The notes: a model not told the origin generated them from the sequence alone. 64,000 nt of DNA from Pseudomonas viridiflava (GCF_900591205.1 NZ_UUPU01000013.1:25827-89826), one strand, 5' to 3'; positions 54,901 through 63,699 are shown, counted from the first letter of the stretch. Translations and numbers: made by a program.

Positions 54901-55619
54901 TGGTAGACGATCACCCGGCGAACCGCCTGTTGATGTGCCAGCAACTCGGATACCTGGGCCACCAGTTCACCGCCGCCCAGAACGGCTCTGCCGGTTTCCA
55001 GGCGTGGCGCCGGGAGCACTTCGACCTGGTGATAGCCGACTGCAACATGCCCATCATGAATGGCTACGAGTTAAGCCGTTCGATCCGCGAGTATGAGCAG
55101 CGCGAGCAACAGACGCCCTGTGTCGTGTTGGGTTTCACCGCCAATGCCCAGCCCGAAGAGAAACAGCGCTGCGCCGAGGCGGGCATGGACGATTGCCTGT
55201 TCAAACCCATCAGCCTCACCGCACTGGAGCGGCAACTGGCAAAAATCAGCCCTCAAGCAGCCAGCCTGAACATGGACCTCGGTAACTTCGAGGCCCTGAC
55301 CGGCGGAGACCCGCTGATGAGCCGGCGCCTGCTGGAAGAGCTGTTAAGCAGCAGCCGTCGGGACCGCGAGGAATTGCTCGTACTGATGGCCGCGCAGGCG
55401 TCACCCCAGGACATCATCGAGCAGGCCCACAAGATCAAGGGCGCCGCACGCATCGTTCAAGCCAGTGCACTGGCCGAGCAATGCGAAACCATCGAGCTGG
55501 CCTGTGCCCGGGGCGATACCCCTGCCGTGATCGAAGCCGGCGTAAAAACCCTGGAGAAGCTGATGCTGGAACTGGAGAGGATGCTGCACGCGCAGCTTCA
55601 GGAGCTCGATAGCCAATAA
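51972..55619 (+). CDS. BvgS/EvgS-type unorthodox hybrid sensor kinase (RocS-like)
   Basis: A 1215-residue sensor. Signal peptide, two periplasmic SBP_bac_3 solute-binding domains in tandem (about 50-275 and 290-515), one membrane helix (about 545-562), PAS (about 575-700), HisKA with ATMSHEIRTPMNAVIGML (H731), HATPase_c (NAIKFT, DTGIGIS, GAGLGLVICRSLC), receiver with phosphoacceptor D1023 (LVIADCNMPIMNG) and HPt with QAHKIKGAAR (H1153). All phosphorelay residues are intact. It starts GTG 51972, overlapping the regulator by 4 bases. The ligand is unknown. Confidence 0.93.
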   Translation: MRKRMPRCIKDYLIILSAGLCFSTAVPATSQTGPEHFNLLSRASSIQLETHLSKAQRLWLQNKRELVLGTSSPDYPPFDLTSSGHDYEGFTADYAGLLAKALALPVKVLRYPSREAAIRALEAGDIDLLGSSNGFEAANPNLILSEPYAVDRPVLVTREGETRSLSNGLAGMRLSLVYHYLPLGELEKLYPKAIIRAYPSYQNALNAVAFDQADVFLGDTISTHYMINKGYLKNVRMANFGKHEAYGFSFAMTQHQHTLQGIVDTVLKAVPTNERQTIAKRWSAGSDILLTDQKLQLTQREERWIRDNPVVKVIVNATFAPLTFFDNDGNFRGVTADLLELIRLRTGLRFEIQRGRDVNAIIKQIEAGKADIIGAITPSIEREAQLSFSRPYLENSYVMLTRKESQAPTGLEEMEGKRLAVTQGNPLKKFLQDNFPKIHLVETGDTFMAAELLVQGQVDGAVNTLVVANYLLSSPVFQDKVQISFSIGATPAAFSLATSRSATELSSILDKALLSIDPDELGVINSRWRGYTAASDSYWRDYHQLIARIIIGTGLLLLISLSWNAYMRRQIKHRRMAERALNDQFEFMRALVNETPHPIYVRDRKGLLQTCNDSYLQVFDVKREDVIGKSVMQISTALAAEAAQYHADYQRVVTEGNPLILDRVLHIRGKKLMIYHWILPYRDSIGEVQGIIGGWIDISERRELFDELRAAKERADEANRAKSTFLATMSHEIRTPMNAVIGMLELTLKRADQGHLDRPAIEVAYNSAKDLLELIGDILDIARIESGRLSLAPERVNLREVIESVVRVFDGLARQKTLSLLLEFKPDLDDTEVLIDPLRFKQVLSNLVSNAIKFTEQGQVKIKVEVLPTQLPQQVEMKLVVEDTGIGISRDDQMRLFEPFAQADNSGQLARSGAGLGLVICRSLCAMMGGQLSLSSVPMVGTQVHVSLKMARLQSVLTVGELKPEAPATAPVLNVLVVDDHPANRLLMCQQLGYLGHQFTAAQNGSAGFQAWRREHFDLVIADCNMPIMNGYELSRSIREYEQREQQTPCVVLGFTANAQPEEKQRCAEAGMDDCLFKPISLTALERQLAKISPQAASLNMDLGNFEALTGGDPLMSRRLLEELLSSSRRDREELLVLMAAQASPQDIIEQAHKIKGAARIVQASALAEQCETIELACARGDTPAVIEAGVKTLEKLMLELERMLHAQLQELDSQ

Positions 55620-55644
55620 GGGGGCAGCGGCCCGCCCCCTCTTT
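55618..55644. terminator. Terminator between the kinase and msrC genes
   Basis: AAGGGGGC-agcggccc-GCCCCCTCTTT forms a strong GC hairpin with A and T flanks between two convergent genes. Confidence 0.8.
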
Positions 55645-55646
55645 GC

Positions 55647-56129
55647 TCAGCAGTCGGTCAAGCGCAGGAAAATCGCCGCCAGTTGTTCGATACCGGCCTG
55701 GTCCTGCTCGGTAAAGCGGGCCAGCGAGGGGCTGTCGAGGTCAAGCACGCCAATCAGTTGGCCGTTCTTGACCAACGGCACCACCAGTTCACTGTTGGAC
55801 GCGCTGTCACAGGCGATATGCCCTGGGAATGCGTGCACGTCCTCAACGCGTTGGGTCTGGCGCGACGCTGCGGCGGCGCCGCACACGCCCCGGCCGAACG
55901 GAATGCGCACACACGCGATCTGCCCCTGGAACGGGCCCAGCACCAGTTCTTCGTTGCGGTTGAGGTAAAAGCCGGCCCAGTTCAGGTCATCCAACTGGCT
56001 GAACAGGAAGGCGGAAAACTGCGCGCTGTTGGCGATGAAGTCTCGCTCATCAGCCAGCAGCGACTCCAATTGCGCACCGAGCATGGCATAGCCATTGAGG
56101 CCGCTACCGGCGTGTTGTAGATCAATCAT
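55647..56129 (-). CDS. msrC: GAF-domain free-methionine (R)-sulfoxide reductase
   Basis: Reduces free L-methionine-(R)-sulfoxide. The 160-residue GAF protein carries the fRMsr features: NWAGFYL near 50-56, GRGVCGAAAASRQTQRVEDV with catalytic cysteine near 83, FPGHIACDSASNSELVVPL with the second cysteine, and VLDLDSPSLARF near 128-139. Overlaps the upstream ATPase gene by 4 bases. Confidence 0.9.
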   Translation of the reverse strand: MIDLQHAGSGLNGYAMLGAQLESLLADERDFIANSAQFSAFLFSQLDDLNWAGFYLNRNEELVLGPFQGQIACVRIPFGRGVCGAAAASRQTQRVEDVHAFPGHIACDSASNSELVVPLVKNGQLIGVLDLDSPSLARFTEQDQAGIEQLAAIFLRLTDC

Positions 56130-57016
56130 GGTTGACGCTCCAGCAATTTGAGGCCCACCCAGTAACGGGCGAATTGATACGCGCAGCGGCCGTTGCGATT
56201 GCCGCGCCCGGTGGCCCAGCGCACGGCCAGGATGTCGAGTGCCTCATCGCGCTGCCACTGCAGGCCCGCTTTGCTCGCCAACTCGCCGATCCAGTGTTCC
56301 ACTACATCGAGGAAATGTTCCTGGGTGAACGGATAGAACGACAGCCACAAGCCGAAACGGTCGGACAAGGCGATTTTGTCTTCCACGGCTTCACTGGGGT
56401 GCAACTCGCCATCCACGCGTTTCCAGTTGTCGTTGTCGCTCTGGTTTTCCGGCACCAGGTGGCGGCGGTTGGAGGTGGCATACAGCAGCACGTTTTCCGG
56501 CGCCTGCTCCAGTGAGCCGTCAAGCACACTCTTGAGCACACGGTAATCGCCTTCACCGGCCTCGAAGGACAGGTCGTCGCAAAACAGGATAAAGCGCTGT
56601 GGCAGCTTGAGCAGTTGCTCGACCACACGCGGCAGATCGGCCAGGTGGTCACGCTCGATTTCGATCAGGCGCAAGCCGGCCTTGGCATGCTGGGCCAGCA
56701 AGGCGCGCACCATGGATGACTTGCCGGTGCCACGCGAACCCCAGAGCAGGGCATGGTTGGCGGGCAGGCCATCGAGAAACTGTTGGGTGTTGCGCGCCAG
56801 GGTTTCACGCTGCTTGTCCACGCCGATAAGGTCGGACAGGCGCATATCCAGGCTTACATCGAGCGGCAACAGGAACCCCGTGCGGCCTTCGCGCTGCCAA
56901 CGGGCGGCCAGGCAGTGGCTCCAGTCGATGGCCTGGCGGGGCGCGGGTAACAAGGGTTCAAGGCGGGCGAGCACTGCATCGGCCCGCTCAAGAAAAGCAT
57001 TCAGTCGAGAATCCAC
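56126..57016 (-). CDS. DUF815-type AAA+ ATPase
   Basis: A 296-residue P-loop ATPase: Walker A LLWGSRGTGKSSMVRALL, Walker B FILFCDDLSFE, and sensor region YATSNRRHLVPE, followed by IALSDRFGLWLSFYPFTQEHFL. This is the DUF815 family, of unknown function. Start is GTG 57016 with AGAGGAA 6 bases upstream; an upstream ATG at 57103 would be read from the divergent kinase's leader and is less likely. Cotranslated with msrC. Confidence 0.88.
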   Translation of the reverse strand: MDSRLNAFLERADAVLARLEPLLPAPRQAIDWSHCLAARWQREGRTGFLLPLDVSLDMRLSDLIGVDKQRETLARNTQQFLDGLPANHALLWGSRGTGKSSMVRALLAQHAKAGLRLIEIERDHLADLPRVVEQLLKLPQRFILFCDDLSFEAGEGDYRVLKSVLDGSLEQAPENVLLYATSNRRHLVPENQSDNDNWKRVDGELHPSEAVEDKIALSDRFGLWLSFYPFTQEHFLDVVEHWIGELASKAGLQWQRDEALDILAVRWATGRGNRNGRCAYQFARYWVGLKLLERQP

Positions 57017-57164
57017 AATTATTCCTCTGGCAACTTCTTGCAAAAGATGGCGTATTGGCAACCCTGCGGCAGACCGCACGAGGCTGCGTATAAAACGATT
57101 CATGCCGGGCAGGCCAGAGCCTGTGGATGTTCAGCTATGCTTGCCGGGCGAAGGGAAACGTGAA

Positions 57165-59489
57165 GTGGTTCAACACTCGATGGATATCAAGTTCGCCCAC
57201 CGCTTGTCTTATAAACAAGCCAGATTGACTGTGCTGGTCGGTTTCGTCTTGGGAACCTTGCTCAGTCTGATCCAAATCGGCATTGATTATGCCAGTGAAG
57301 ACGCATCCATCAACCGTGAAATACGCTCGCTGATCGAAATCAGCCACAACCCCGCGTCACGCATCGCCTACAACATCGACGCCGAACTGGCCCAGGAACT
57401 GACCCTGGGCCTGCTGCACTCCCCCGCGATCATCCACGCCCAATTGATCGACAATAATGGCGTGGTGCTGGCCGATGTGAACCGTCCCAGCAAGGAAAGC
57501 GCCTACCGCCCCATCAGCGACTTTCTGTTTGGCGCCAACCGCCAGTTCGAAGACCGCTTGTTCCTGAACCATATGCCCAACGAATCCCTCGGCGTGCTGC
57601 GCCTCGACGTGGATACTTATGCCTTTGGCAGCCGCTTCCTGCACCGTGCCGAGATCACCCTGCTCAACGGGTTTGCCCGCAGCCTGCTGCTGACCGGCAT
57701 CCTGCTGGCCCTGTTCTACGTGATGCTGACCCAGCCGCTGGTGCGCATTATTCGCGAGCTGAGCAACCGCCGGCAGGCGCGCCTGGACTGCCCGCCCGGG
57801 CACGAACATGACGAAATCGGCGTGCTGGTGAACGTCGCCAACCAACAATTCGAAAACATGGAGACCGAAATCCAGCAGCGCCGCCACGCCGAAGACCGCC
57901 TGACCGAATACCTGGGGCAACTGGAAGACATCGTTTCCGCCCGCACCCTGGAACTCAAGGCCAGTAACCAGCGGCTGAGCCAGTCCAACGAAGAGTTGGA
58001 AGCGGCGAAGATGACCGCACTCGGCATGGCCCAGGCCCGGGCGGCGTTCCTGGCGAACATGAGCCACGAAATCCGCACCCCGCTCAACGGCTTGCTGGGG
58101 ATGATCGCCCTGTCGCTGGACAGCCCGTTGAACGCCGAGCAGCGCCAGCAACTGTCTATCGCGCATGACTCGGGCAAGGTGCTGGTGGAGTTGCTCAACG
58201 ATATCCTCGACCTGTCCAAGTTTGACGCCGGCCAGCTTGAACTTGAAGTGATCCCGTTCGACTTGGGCTCGCTGGTGGAAGACACCGCCAACCTGCTGTC
58301 GCAGAACGCCGCGCCGAGTGTCGAACTGACCTGCCTGATCGAACCGCAGTTTCCCGCCCAGGTGCTCGGCGACCCGACGCGCGTGCGGCAGATCGTCAGC
58401 AACTTGCTGTCCAACGCCCTGAAGTTCACCCGTTTCGGCAGAGTCGATGTACGCCTGCACGCAGTCGACGCCAGGGTGCGGATTGAAGTGTGTGATACCG
58501 GTATCGGCATTGCGCAGGAGGCCCAGGTGAAGATCTTTCAGCCCTTCACCCAGGCCGGCGCCGGCATCACCCGCCAGTTTGGCGGCACCGGACTGGGCCT
58601 GGCGTTGACGCACAACCTGTGCGAGGCGATGAAGGGCCGCTTGAGCATCAGCTCGGAGGTGGGCTTCGGCAGCCAGTTCTGTGCCGACCTGCCGCTGCCC
58701 ATCCATTTACCCGCCGCCCAACAGCCGCCGCTCAAAGGCGAGGTGATCGCCATTACCAGCCCCGGCAGCGGCCTCACGGAACTGCTCACCAGCCTGCTAC
58801 CGCATTGGGGGCTGACGCCGCGTTGCCTGCCACTCGATGGCGACTTGAGCGGGCTGACGCCTGACCTGCTGATTACCGACTGCCCTGAATGCCTGTTCCG
58901 CATACGCCCGGGGATCAGCGCGCCGATTCTGTTGGTAACCGCCTATGGCAACTTTATGCCCAGCGAAGAAGTTGCCGCGCTCGCGCCGCTGCACCAGCAA
59001 GCACGCCCGTTGAGCCGCAACGCGCTGTACCAGATCCTGCAACGCAATTTGCGCAGCGATGCCCAACTGATCCTCGACCCCATCCAACTGGACGCCGCGC
59101 CCCTCGCCCACCGTGCGCGCATCCTGTTGGTGGAGGACAACCCGGTCAACCAACTGGTGGCCAAAGGCATGCTCAGCAAACTGGGCTGCGAAGTCATCGT
59201 GGCCGCCCACGGTGGTGAGGCCCTCAAGCGCCTTGAAGAGCAACACTTCGACCTGGTGCTGATGGACTGCAATATGCCGGTGATGGATGGCTACGAAGCC
59301 AGCCGGCAAATTCGCCGCAGTGGGCGCTGGCCTGACCTGCCGATCGTCGCATTGACCGCCAACGCCCTGTCCGAGGAACGCGAGCGTTGCCGGGCGGCTG
59401 GCATGAATGACTATCTGGCCAAGCCGTTTCGCCGTGAAGAGCTCAACGGCCTGCTGGAGCTGTGGGTGCCTAAGACGACAACCCTTTGA
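57165..59489 (+). CDS. Hybrid sensor histidine kinase
   Basis: A 774-residue inner-membrane sensor: helix (about 20-45), a periplasmic region of about 120 residues (NREIRSLIEISHNPASRIAY...), second helix (about 165-190), HAMP-like and coiled-coil region (RLTEYLGQLEDIVSARTLELKASNQRL), HisKA with ANMSHEIRTPLNGLLGM (H301), HATPase_c (NALKFT, DTGIGIA, GGTGLGLALTHNLC), pseudo-receiver, and a C-terminal receiver (LLVEDNPVNQL, D701 in LVLMDCNMPVMDGYEA). There is no HPt. GTG 57165 has AAGGGA upstream; ATG 57180 is the alternative. Its signal and partner are unknown. Confidence 0.87.
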   Translation: MVQHSMDIKFAHRLSYKQARLTVLVGFVLGTLLSLIQIGIDYASEDASINREIRSLIEISHNPASRIAYNIDAELAQELTLGLLHSPAIIHAQLIDNNGVVLADVNRPSKESAYRPISDFLFGANRQFEDRLFLNHMPNESLGVLRLDVDTYAFGSRFLHRAEITLLNGFARSLLLTGILLALFYVMLTQPLVRIIRELSNRRQARLDCPPGHEHDEIGVLVNVANQQFENMETEIQQRRHAEDRLTEYLGQLEDIVSARTLELKASNQRLSQSNEELEAAKMTALGMAQARAAFLANMSHEIRTPLNGLLGMIALSLDSPLNAEQRQQLSIAHDSGKVLVELLNDILDLSKFDAGQLELEVIPFDLGSLVEDTANLLSQNAAPSVELTCLIEPQFPAQVLGDPTRVRQIVSNLLSNALKFTRFGRVDVRLHAVDARVRIEVCDTGIGIAQEAQVKIFQPFTQAGAGITRQFGGTGLGLALTHNLCEAMKGRLSISSEVGFGSQFCADLPLPIHLPAAQQPPLKGEVIAITSPGSGLTELLTSLLPHWGLTPRCLPLDGDLSGLTPDLLITDCPECLFRIRPGISAPILLVTAYGNFMPSEEVAALAPLHQQARPLSRNALYQILQRNLRSDAQLILDPIQLDAAPLAHRARILLVEDNPVNQLVAKGMLSKLGCEVIVAAHGGEALKRLEEQHFDLVLMDCNMPVMDGYEASRQIRRSGRWPDLPIVALTANALSEERERCRAAGMNDYLAKPFRREELNGLLELWVPKTTTL

Positions 59490-59934
59490 GCTGGCCGAGC
59501 AACTGGTCCAGGCCATCGCGCAAGGCGTCGGCCTGGTTCAGGTCGATGCCGCTGTCGCACAGCAGTCGGGTCTTGAGGCCATGGGTCTGGTCACGCAGGT
59601 GCACACCGGCTTCGCTCAGGCCAAGGTGCACTTCACGCTCATCGCCGGCACTGCGCCGACGCGTCACCAGCGCCAGTTGCTCAAGACGCTTGAGCAGCGG
59701 CGTCAGCGTGCCGGAGTCGAGCATCAGGCGCTCGCCCAGCGCCTTGACCGTAGGCTGACTGGGGGCCACTGCGTGCCATTCCCACAGCACCAGCATCACC
59801 ACGTATTGCGGGTAAGTCAGGCCGAGCTGATCCAGCATCGGCTTATAGGCGCGGGTCACGGCCCGTGATGCGGCATACAGCTTGAAACACAGCTGATCAT
59901 CCAGGGCCAGGGACACGGTGGGCAGGTCGGTCAT
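59470..59934 (-). CDS. ohrR: OhrR-type MarR-family peroxide-sensing repressor
   Basis: A 154-residue MarR protein with the OhrR sensor cysteine in LALDDQLCFKLYAASRAVTRAYKPML (Cys16), winged-helix part QPTVKALGERLMLDSGTLTPLLKRLEQLALVTRRRSAGDERE. It should release DNA on oxidation by organic hydroperoxides. It follows the glutathione peroxidase gene with 4 bases of overlap and both lie behind the inverted repeat 60461-60484. No ohr gene is adjacent. Confidence 0.9.
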   Translation of the reverse strand: MTDLPTVSLALDDQLCFKLYAASRAVTRAYKPMLDQLGLTYPQYVVMLVLWEWHAVAPSQPTVKALGERLMLDSGTLTPLLKRLEQLALVTRRRSAGDEREVHLGLSEAGVHLRDQTHGLKTRLLCDSGIDLNQADALRDGLDQLLGQLKGLSS

Positions 59935-60416
59935 TTGAGCAGGGCTTCAATCTCTTGGGTCAGGTCCTGCGGCTTGGTGGTCGGGGCAAAGCGCTTGACC
60001 ACCTGGCCGTCACGGCCGATCAGGAACTTGGTGAAATTCCACTTGATGCCCTTGGAGCCCAGCAGGCCCGGCGCCGATTTTTTCAGCTGTACGAACAGTG
60101 GGTGCGCCTCGGTGCCATTCACGTCGATCTTCTTGAACAGTGGGAAGCTGACACCGTAATTGAGCTCGCAGAACTCGGAAATCGCACCTTCGTTACCCGG
60201 TTCCTGCTTGCCGAACTGGTTGCACGGAAAGCCCAGCACCACCAGGCCCTGGTCCTTATATTGCTGCCAAAGCTGCTCCAGGCCCTTGTACTGAGGGGTG
60301 AAGCCGCATTTGCTGGCGGTGTTGACGACCAGAATGGCCTTGCCGGCGAAATCGGCCAAGGTCTTTTGCTCACCTTTGATGGTGGTGCACGGGATGCTCA
60401 GCAGGTTGTCGCGCAT
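59931..60416 (-). CDS. gpx: Glutathione peroxidase (BtuE/Gpx family)
   Basis: Thiol peroxidase of 161 residues. Catalytic cysteine in VNTASKCGFTPQYKGLE (Cys in place of selenocysteine), glutamine and tryptophan partners in GFPCNQFGKQEPG and KWNFTKFLIG. The second cysteine, as in thioredoxin-dependent members, is in FPCNQF or FCELNY. ATG 60416. It takes the place usually held by ohr next to ohrR. Confidence 0.93.
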   Translation of the reverse strand: MRDNLLSIPCTTIKGEQKTLADFAGKAILVVNTASKCGFTPQYKGLEQLWQQYKDQGLVVLGFPCNQFGKQEPGNEGAISEFCELNYGVSFPLFKKIDVNGTEAHPLFVQLKKSAPGLLGSKGIKWNFTKFLIGRDGQVVKRFAPTTKPQDLTQEIEALLK

Positions 60417-60460
60417 GGCGGTGCCTCGATAAGGGGACAAGAGGGGTAAAGATAGTAGGC

Positions 60461-60484
60461 AATTAAATTGTGTGCAATTTAATT
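60461..60484. promoter_or_regulatory. Inverted repeat upstream of gpx-ohrR, probable OhrR operator
   Basis: Perfect arms AATTAAATTG and CAATTTAATT around TGTG, 45 bases before the gpx start. OhrR sites in other bacteria are AT-rich repeats of the AATT-AATTG type, so this is an excellent candidate for autoregulation. Confidence 0.75.
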
Positions 60485-60515
60485 TATCGCAGTGATGATC
60501 CGTACTCGGTTCAAA

Positions 60516-60603
60516 TGTAGGAGCCGGGCTTGCCCGCGATGCAGGCACCTCGGTCTATCAGTTAAACCGAGGTGATGCTATTGCAGGCAAGCCAGCGCCC
60601 ACA
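60516..60603. repeat. Degenerate REPIN
   Basis: Arms TGTAGGAGCCGGGCTTGCCC and TTGCAGGCAAGCCAGCGCCC, with several mismatches. Loop GCAGGCACCTCGGTCTATCA is near-identical to that of 12713-12798. Confidence 0.75.
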
Positions 60604-60633
60604 CACCTGCACATTGGGCCGATATTGGTTGAT

Positions 60634-61026
60634 CTAGCGCGGCACCAGGTCCAGGCACACCGAGTTGATGCAGTAACGCAGGCCGGTCGGCGGCGGGCCG
60701 TCCGGGAACACATGGCCCAGGTGCGCATCGCATTTGGCGCAGGTGACCTCGGTGCGGATCATGCCGTGGCTGACGTCACTGATCTCGATCATCGCGCGGT
60801 CGGCGATCGGCGCGTAGAAACTCGGCCAGCCACAGCCGGAATCAAACTTGGTGGTGGAATCGAACAGTGGCTCGTTGCAGCAGATGCAGTGATACACACC
60901 GTCGGTCTTGGTTTCATTGTACTTGCCGCTGAAAGGACGCTCAGTGCCCTTGAGACGACAAACCTGATACTGCAAGGGATCGAGCATCTCCCGCCACTCT
61001 TCAAGGTTTTTTTGCAACTTTTCCAT
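60634..61026 (-). CDS. msrB: Peptide methionine (R)-S-oxide reductase MsrB
   Basis: Reduces methionine-R-sulfoxide in proteins. The 130-residue protein has two zinc CXXC motifs (CICCNE near 47-52 and [12 protein letters not shown] near 95-106) and the catalytic cysteine in [12 protein letters not shown] near 117-128. ATG 61026 follows GAGGTG. With msrC and gpx it makes up a local oxidative-repair group, though not one operon. Confidence 0.95.
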   Translation of the reverse strand: MEKLQKNLEEWREMLDPLQYQVCRLKGTERPFSGKYNETKTDGVYHCICCNEPLFDSTTKFDSGCGWPSFYAPIADRAMIEISDVSHGMIRTEVTCAKCDAHLGHVFPDGPPPTGLRYCINSVCLDLVPR

Positions 61027-61228
61027 CGGTACACCTCGGCAACTGAAAAAGCCTGATCTGTGTCTTTTCCATGGATCAGGCGGCACGTATGATTGCGCCT
61101 CTTCAAAACGCCAGTCTGGCACCCGCGCTACCGGCATTCAAACGTATTTATGGGTGCGGGCCCCGCAGGTTTCGCAGTACGGTAGTGTCCACACCGTCTG
61201 GACCGTTCATTTTCAGGATCACATCGCC

Positions 61229-62440
61229 ATGCAGGTCAGCAAATCGAACAAGCTCGCCAACGTCTGCTACGACATTCGCGGCCCAGTGCTCAAGCACGCC
61301 AAACGCCTGGAAGAGGAAGGCCATCGCATCCTCAAGCTGAACATTGGCAACCCGGCGCCCTTTGGTTTCGAAGCGCCGGATGAAATCCTCCAGGACGTGA
61401 TCCGCAATTTGCCCACCGCCCAGGGCTACAGTGACTCCAAGGGCCTGTTCAGCGCACGCAAAGCGGTGATGCAGTACTACCAGCAGAAGCAGGTCGAAGG
61501 TGTCGGCATCGAAGACATCTACCTGGGCAACGGCGTGTCCGAGCTGATCGTGATGTCGATGCAGGCCCTGCTCAACAACGGCGACGAAGTACTGGTGCCG
61601 GCGCCCGATTACCCGCTGTGGACCGCCGCCGTAACCCTGGCCGGCGGCCACCCGGTGCACTACCTGTGCGACGAAGGTGCCGACTGGTTCCCGGACCTGG
61701 CCGACATCAAGGCCAAGATCACCCCGAACACCAAGGCCCTGGTGATCATCAACCCGAATAACCCGACAGGCGCCGTGTACTCCAAGGAAGTGCTGCTGGG
61801 CATGCTCGAACTGGCGCGCCAGCACAACCTGGTGGTGTTCTCCGACGAGATCTACGACAAGATCCTCTACGATGACGCCGTGCACGTATGCACCGCCTCC
61901 CTGGCGCCGGACCTGCTGTGCCTGACCTTCAACGGCCTGTCCAAGTCCTACCGCGTGGCGGGTTTCCGCTCCGGCTGGATCGCCATTTCCGGCCCCAAGC
62001 ACAATGCCCAGAGCTACATCGAAGGCATCGACATGCTGGCCAATATGCGCCTGTGCGCCAACGTGCCGAGCCAGCACGCGATCCAGACCGCCCTCGGCGG
62101 CTACCAGAGCATCAACGACCTGGTACTGCCCCAGGGTCGCCTGCTGGAGCAACGCAACCGTACCTGGGAGTTGCTCAACGCGATCCCGGGCGTGAGCTGC
62201 GTGAAGCCCATGGGTGCGCTGTATGCCTTCCCACGGATCGACCCGAAAGTCTGCCCGATCCTCAACGACGAAAAGTTCGTGCTCGACCTGTTGCTGTCGG
62301 AAAAGCTGCTGGTGGTCCAGGGCACTGCGTTCAACTGGCCGTGGCCGGATCACTTCCGCGTGGTGACCTTGCCGCGTGTGGATGACCTGGACATGGCCAT
62401 TGGTCGCATCGGCAACTTCCTCAAGTCCTATCGTCAGTAA
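61229..62440 (+). CDS. alaA: Glutamate-pyruvate aminotransferase AlaA
   Basis: PLP-dependent alanine-forming transaminase. The 403-residue protein follows AlaA closely: VCYDIRGPVLKHAKRLEEEGHRILKLNIGNPAPFGF, LPTAQGYSDSKGLFSARKAV, INPNNPTGAVYSKEVL near 171-186, and the PLP lysine in FNGLSKSYRVAGFRSGW near 232-248. ATG 61229 has AGGA upstream. Monocistronic. Confidence 0.95.
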   Translation: MQVSKSNKLANVCYDIRGPVLKHAKRLEEEGHRILKLNIGNPAPFGFEAPDEILQDVIRNLPTAQGYSDSKGLFSARKAVMQYYQQKQVEGVGIEDIYLGNGVSELIVMSMQALLNNGDEVLVPAPDYPLWTAAVTLAGGHPVHYLCDEGADWFPDLADIKAKITPNTKALVIINPNNPTGAVYSKEVLLGMLELARQHNLVVFSDEIYDKILYDDAVHVCTASLAPDLLCLTFNGLSKSYRVAGFRSGWIAISGPKHNAQSYIEGIDMLANMRLCANVPSQHAIQTALGGYQSINDLVLPQGRLLEQRNRTWELLNAIPGVSCVKPMGALYAFPRIDPKVCPILNDEKFVLDLLLSEKLLVVQGTAFNWPWPDHFRVVTLPRVDDLDMAIGRIGNFLKSYRQ

Positions 62441-62744
62441 GCAATGTGGCGCTGTGCGATCGAGTTTCGGTCGTACGGCGATTATCTGGCAACACTTCTC
62501 TGTCCTTGCTGCGTGCCTTGGCTGTCCGGGCCCCCAGCCTGGCTCTCGCCCCCTATAATTGCGGGGCCGCGACGCAACGACGAGGTGAGCCACGCCCTTC
62601 TTCTGCGTCGGAAAATCCCTTCAAGGCCCTACATTCAGGCTGTAGGACACAGTTTGAAATAGTCGCTCGGTTGAATCACCCCAGGCGGCACCTTATATAC
62701 CCCGCAGTACGCGACATATTAAGCATGAGGAGAACTCTACAACC
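62441..62744. other. Gap between alaA and htpX
   Basis: No gene seen. A GC-rich block CCCC-tataattg-CGGGG surrounds TATAAT at 62554-62559, a plausible -10 element for htpX, but no good -35 is visible 17 bases upstream and no clear heat-shock sigma site was found. If used, the htpX leader would be about 180 bases. Confidence 0.35.
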
Positions 62745-63632
62745 ATGATGCGCATCCTGCTGTTCTTGGCCACTAACCTGGCGGTCGTGCTGATTGCCAG
62801 CATCACCCTGAGCCTTTTCGGCTTCAACGGGTTCATGGCGGCCAACGGGGTTGACCTGAACCTCAATCAGCTGCTGGTTTTCTGTGCGGTCTTTGGTTTT
62901 GCCGGCTCGCTGTTCTCGCTGTTCATCTCCAAGTGGATGGCGAAGATGAGTACCAGCACCCAGGTCATCACCCAGCCACGTACCCGGCATGAGCAATGGT
63001 TGCTGCAGACCGTCGAGCAGTTGTCCCGCGAGGCTGGTATCAAAATGCCCGAGGTCGGGATTTTCCCGGCTTACGAAGCCAACGCCTTTGCCACCGGCTG
63101 GAACAAGAACGACGCGCTCGTTGCGGTGAGCCAGGGCATGCTGGAACGCTTCTCGTACGATGAAGTGAAAGCGGTACTGGCTCACGAGATCGGCCACGTG
63201 GCCAACGGTGACATGGTCACCCTGGCGCTGGTCCAGGGCGTGGTCAACACCTTCGTGATGTTCTTCGCACGGATCATCGGCAACTTTGTCGACAAGGTGA
63301 TCTTCAAGAACGAGGAGGGCCGTGGCATTGCCTACTTCGTGGCGACCCTCTTCGCCGAAGTGGTGCTGGGCTTCCTGGCCAGCGCGATCACCATGTGGTT
63401 CTCGCGCAAACGCGAATTCCGCGCAGACGAAGCTGGCGCCCGTTTGGCCGGCACCGGTGCGATGATTGCAGCGCTGCAACACCTGCGCTCCGAACAGGGC
63501 CTGCCGGTGCATATGCCCGACAGCTTGACCGCCTTTGGCATCAACGGCGGTATCAAACAGGGCATGGCTCGCCTGTTCATGAGTCACCCGCCGCTGGAGG
63601 AGCGTATTGACGCGCTGCGTCGTCGGGGTTGA
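62745..63632 (+). CDS. htpX: Membrane zinc metalloprotease HtpX
   Basis: Inner-membrane M48 protease for quality control of damaged membrane proteins. Length 295. Zinc motif [13 protein letters not shown] near 141-153, third ligand in [14 protein letters not shown] near 221-234; helices at about 5-25, 38-58, 158-180 and 195-217. RBS GAGGAG. Confidence 0.96.
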   Translation: MMRILLFLATNLAVVLIASITLSLFGFNGFMAANGVDLNLNQLLVFCAVFGFAGSLFSLFISKWMAKMSTSTQVITQPRTRHEQWLLQTVEQLSREAGIKMPEVGIFPAYEANAFATGWNKNDALVAVSQGMLERFSYDEVKAVLAHEIGHVANGDMVTLALVQGVVNTFVMFFARIIGNFVDKVIFKNEEGRGIAYFVATLFAEVVLGFLASAITMWFSRKREFRADEAGARLAGTGAMIAALQHLRSEQGLPVHMPDSLTAFGINGGIKQGMARLFMSHPPLEERIDALRRRG

Positions 63633-63650
63633 TAGCTAGGTAGCGGTAGA

Positions 63651-63681
63651 AAAAGGGGCGATCTGATCGCCCCTTTTTTTG
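63651..63681 (+). terminator. Rho-independent terminator after htpX
   Basis: Stem AAAGGGGCGATC-TGATCGCCCCTTT with a seven-T tail. Confidence 0.92.
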
Positions 63682-63699
63682 TGTGTTTTGTTATTGCGC

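Noticed and set aside
53391..55019. Long open frame (542 codons) opposite the BvgS-type kinase
   Set aside because: Mirror of a clear kinase with intact motifs; no ribosome site or protein signature.
57357..58706. Long open frame opposite the second hybrid kinase
   Set aside because: Same type of antisense shadow; the plus-strand kinase is certain.
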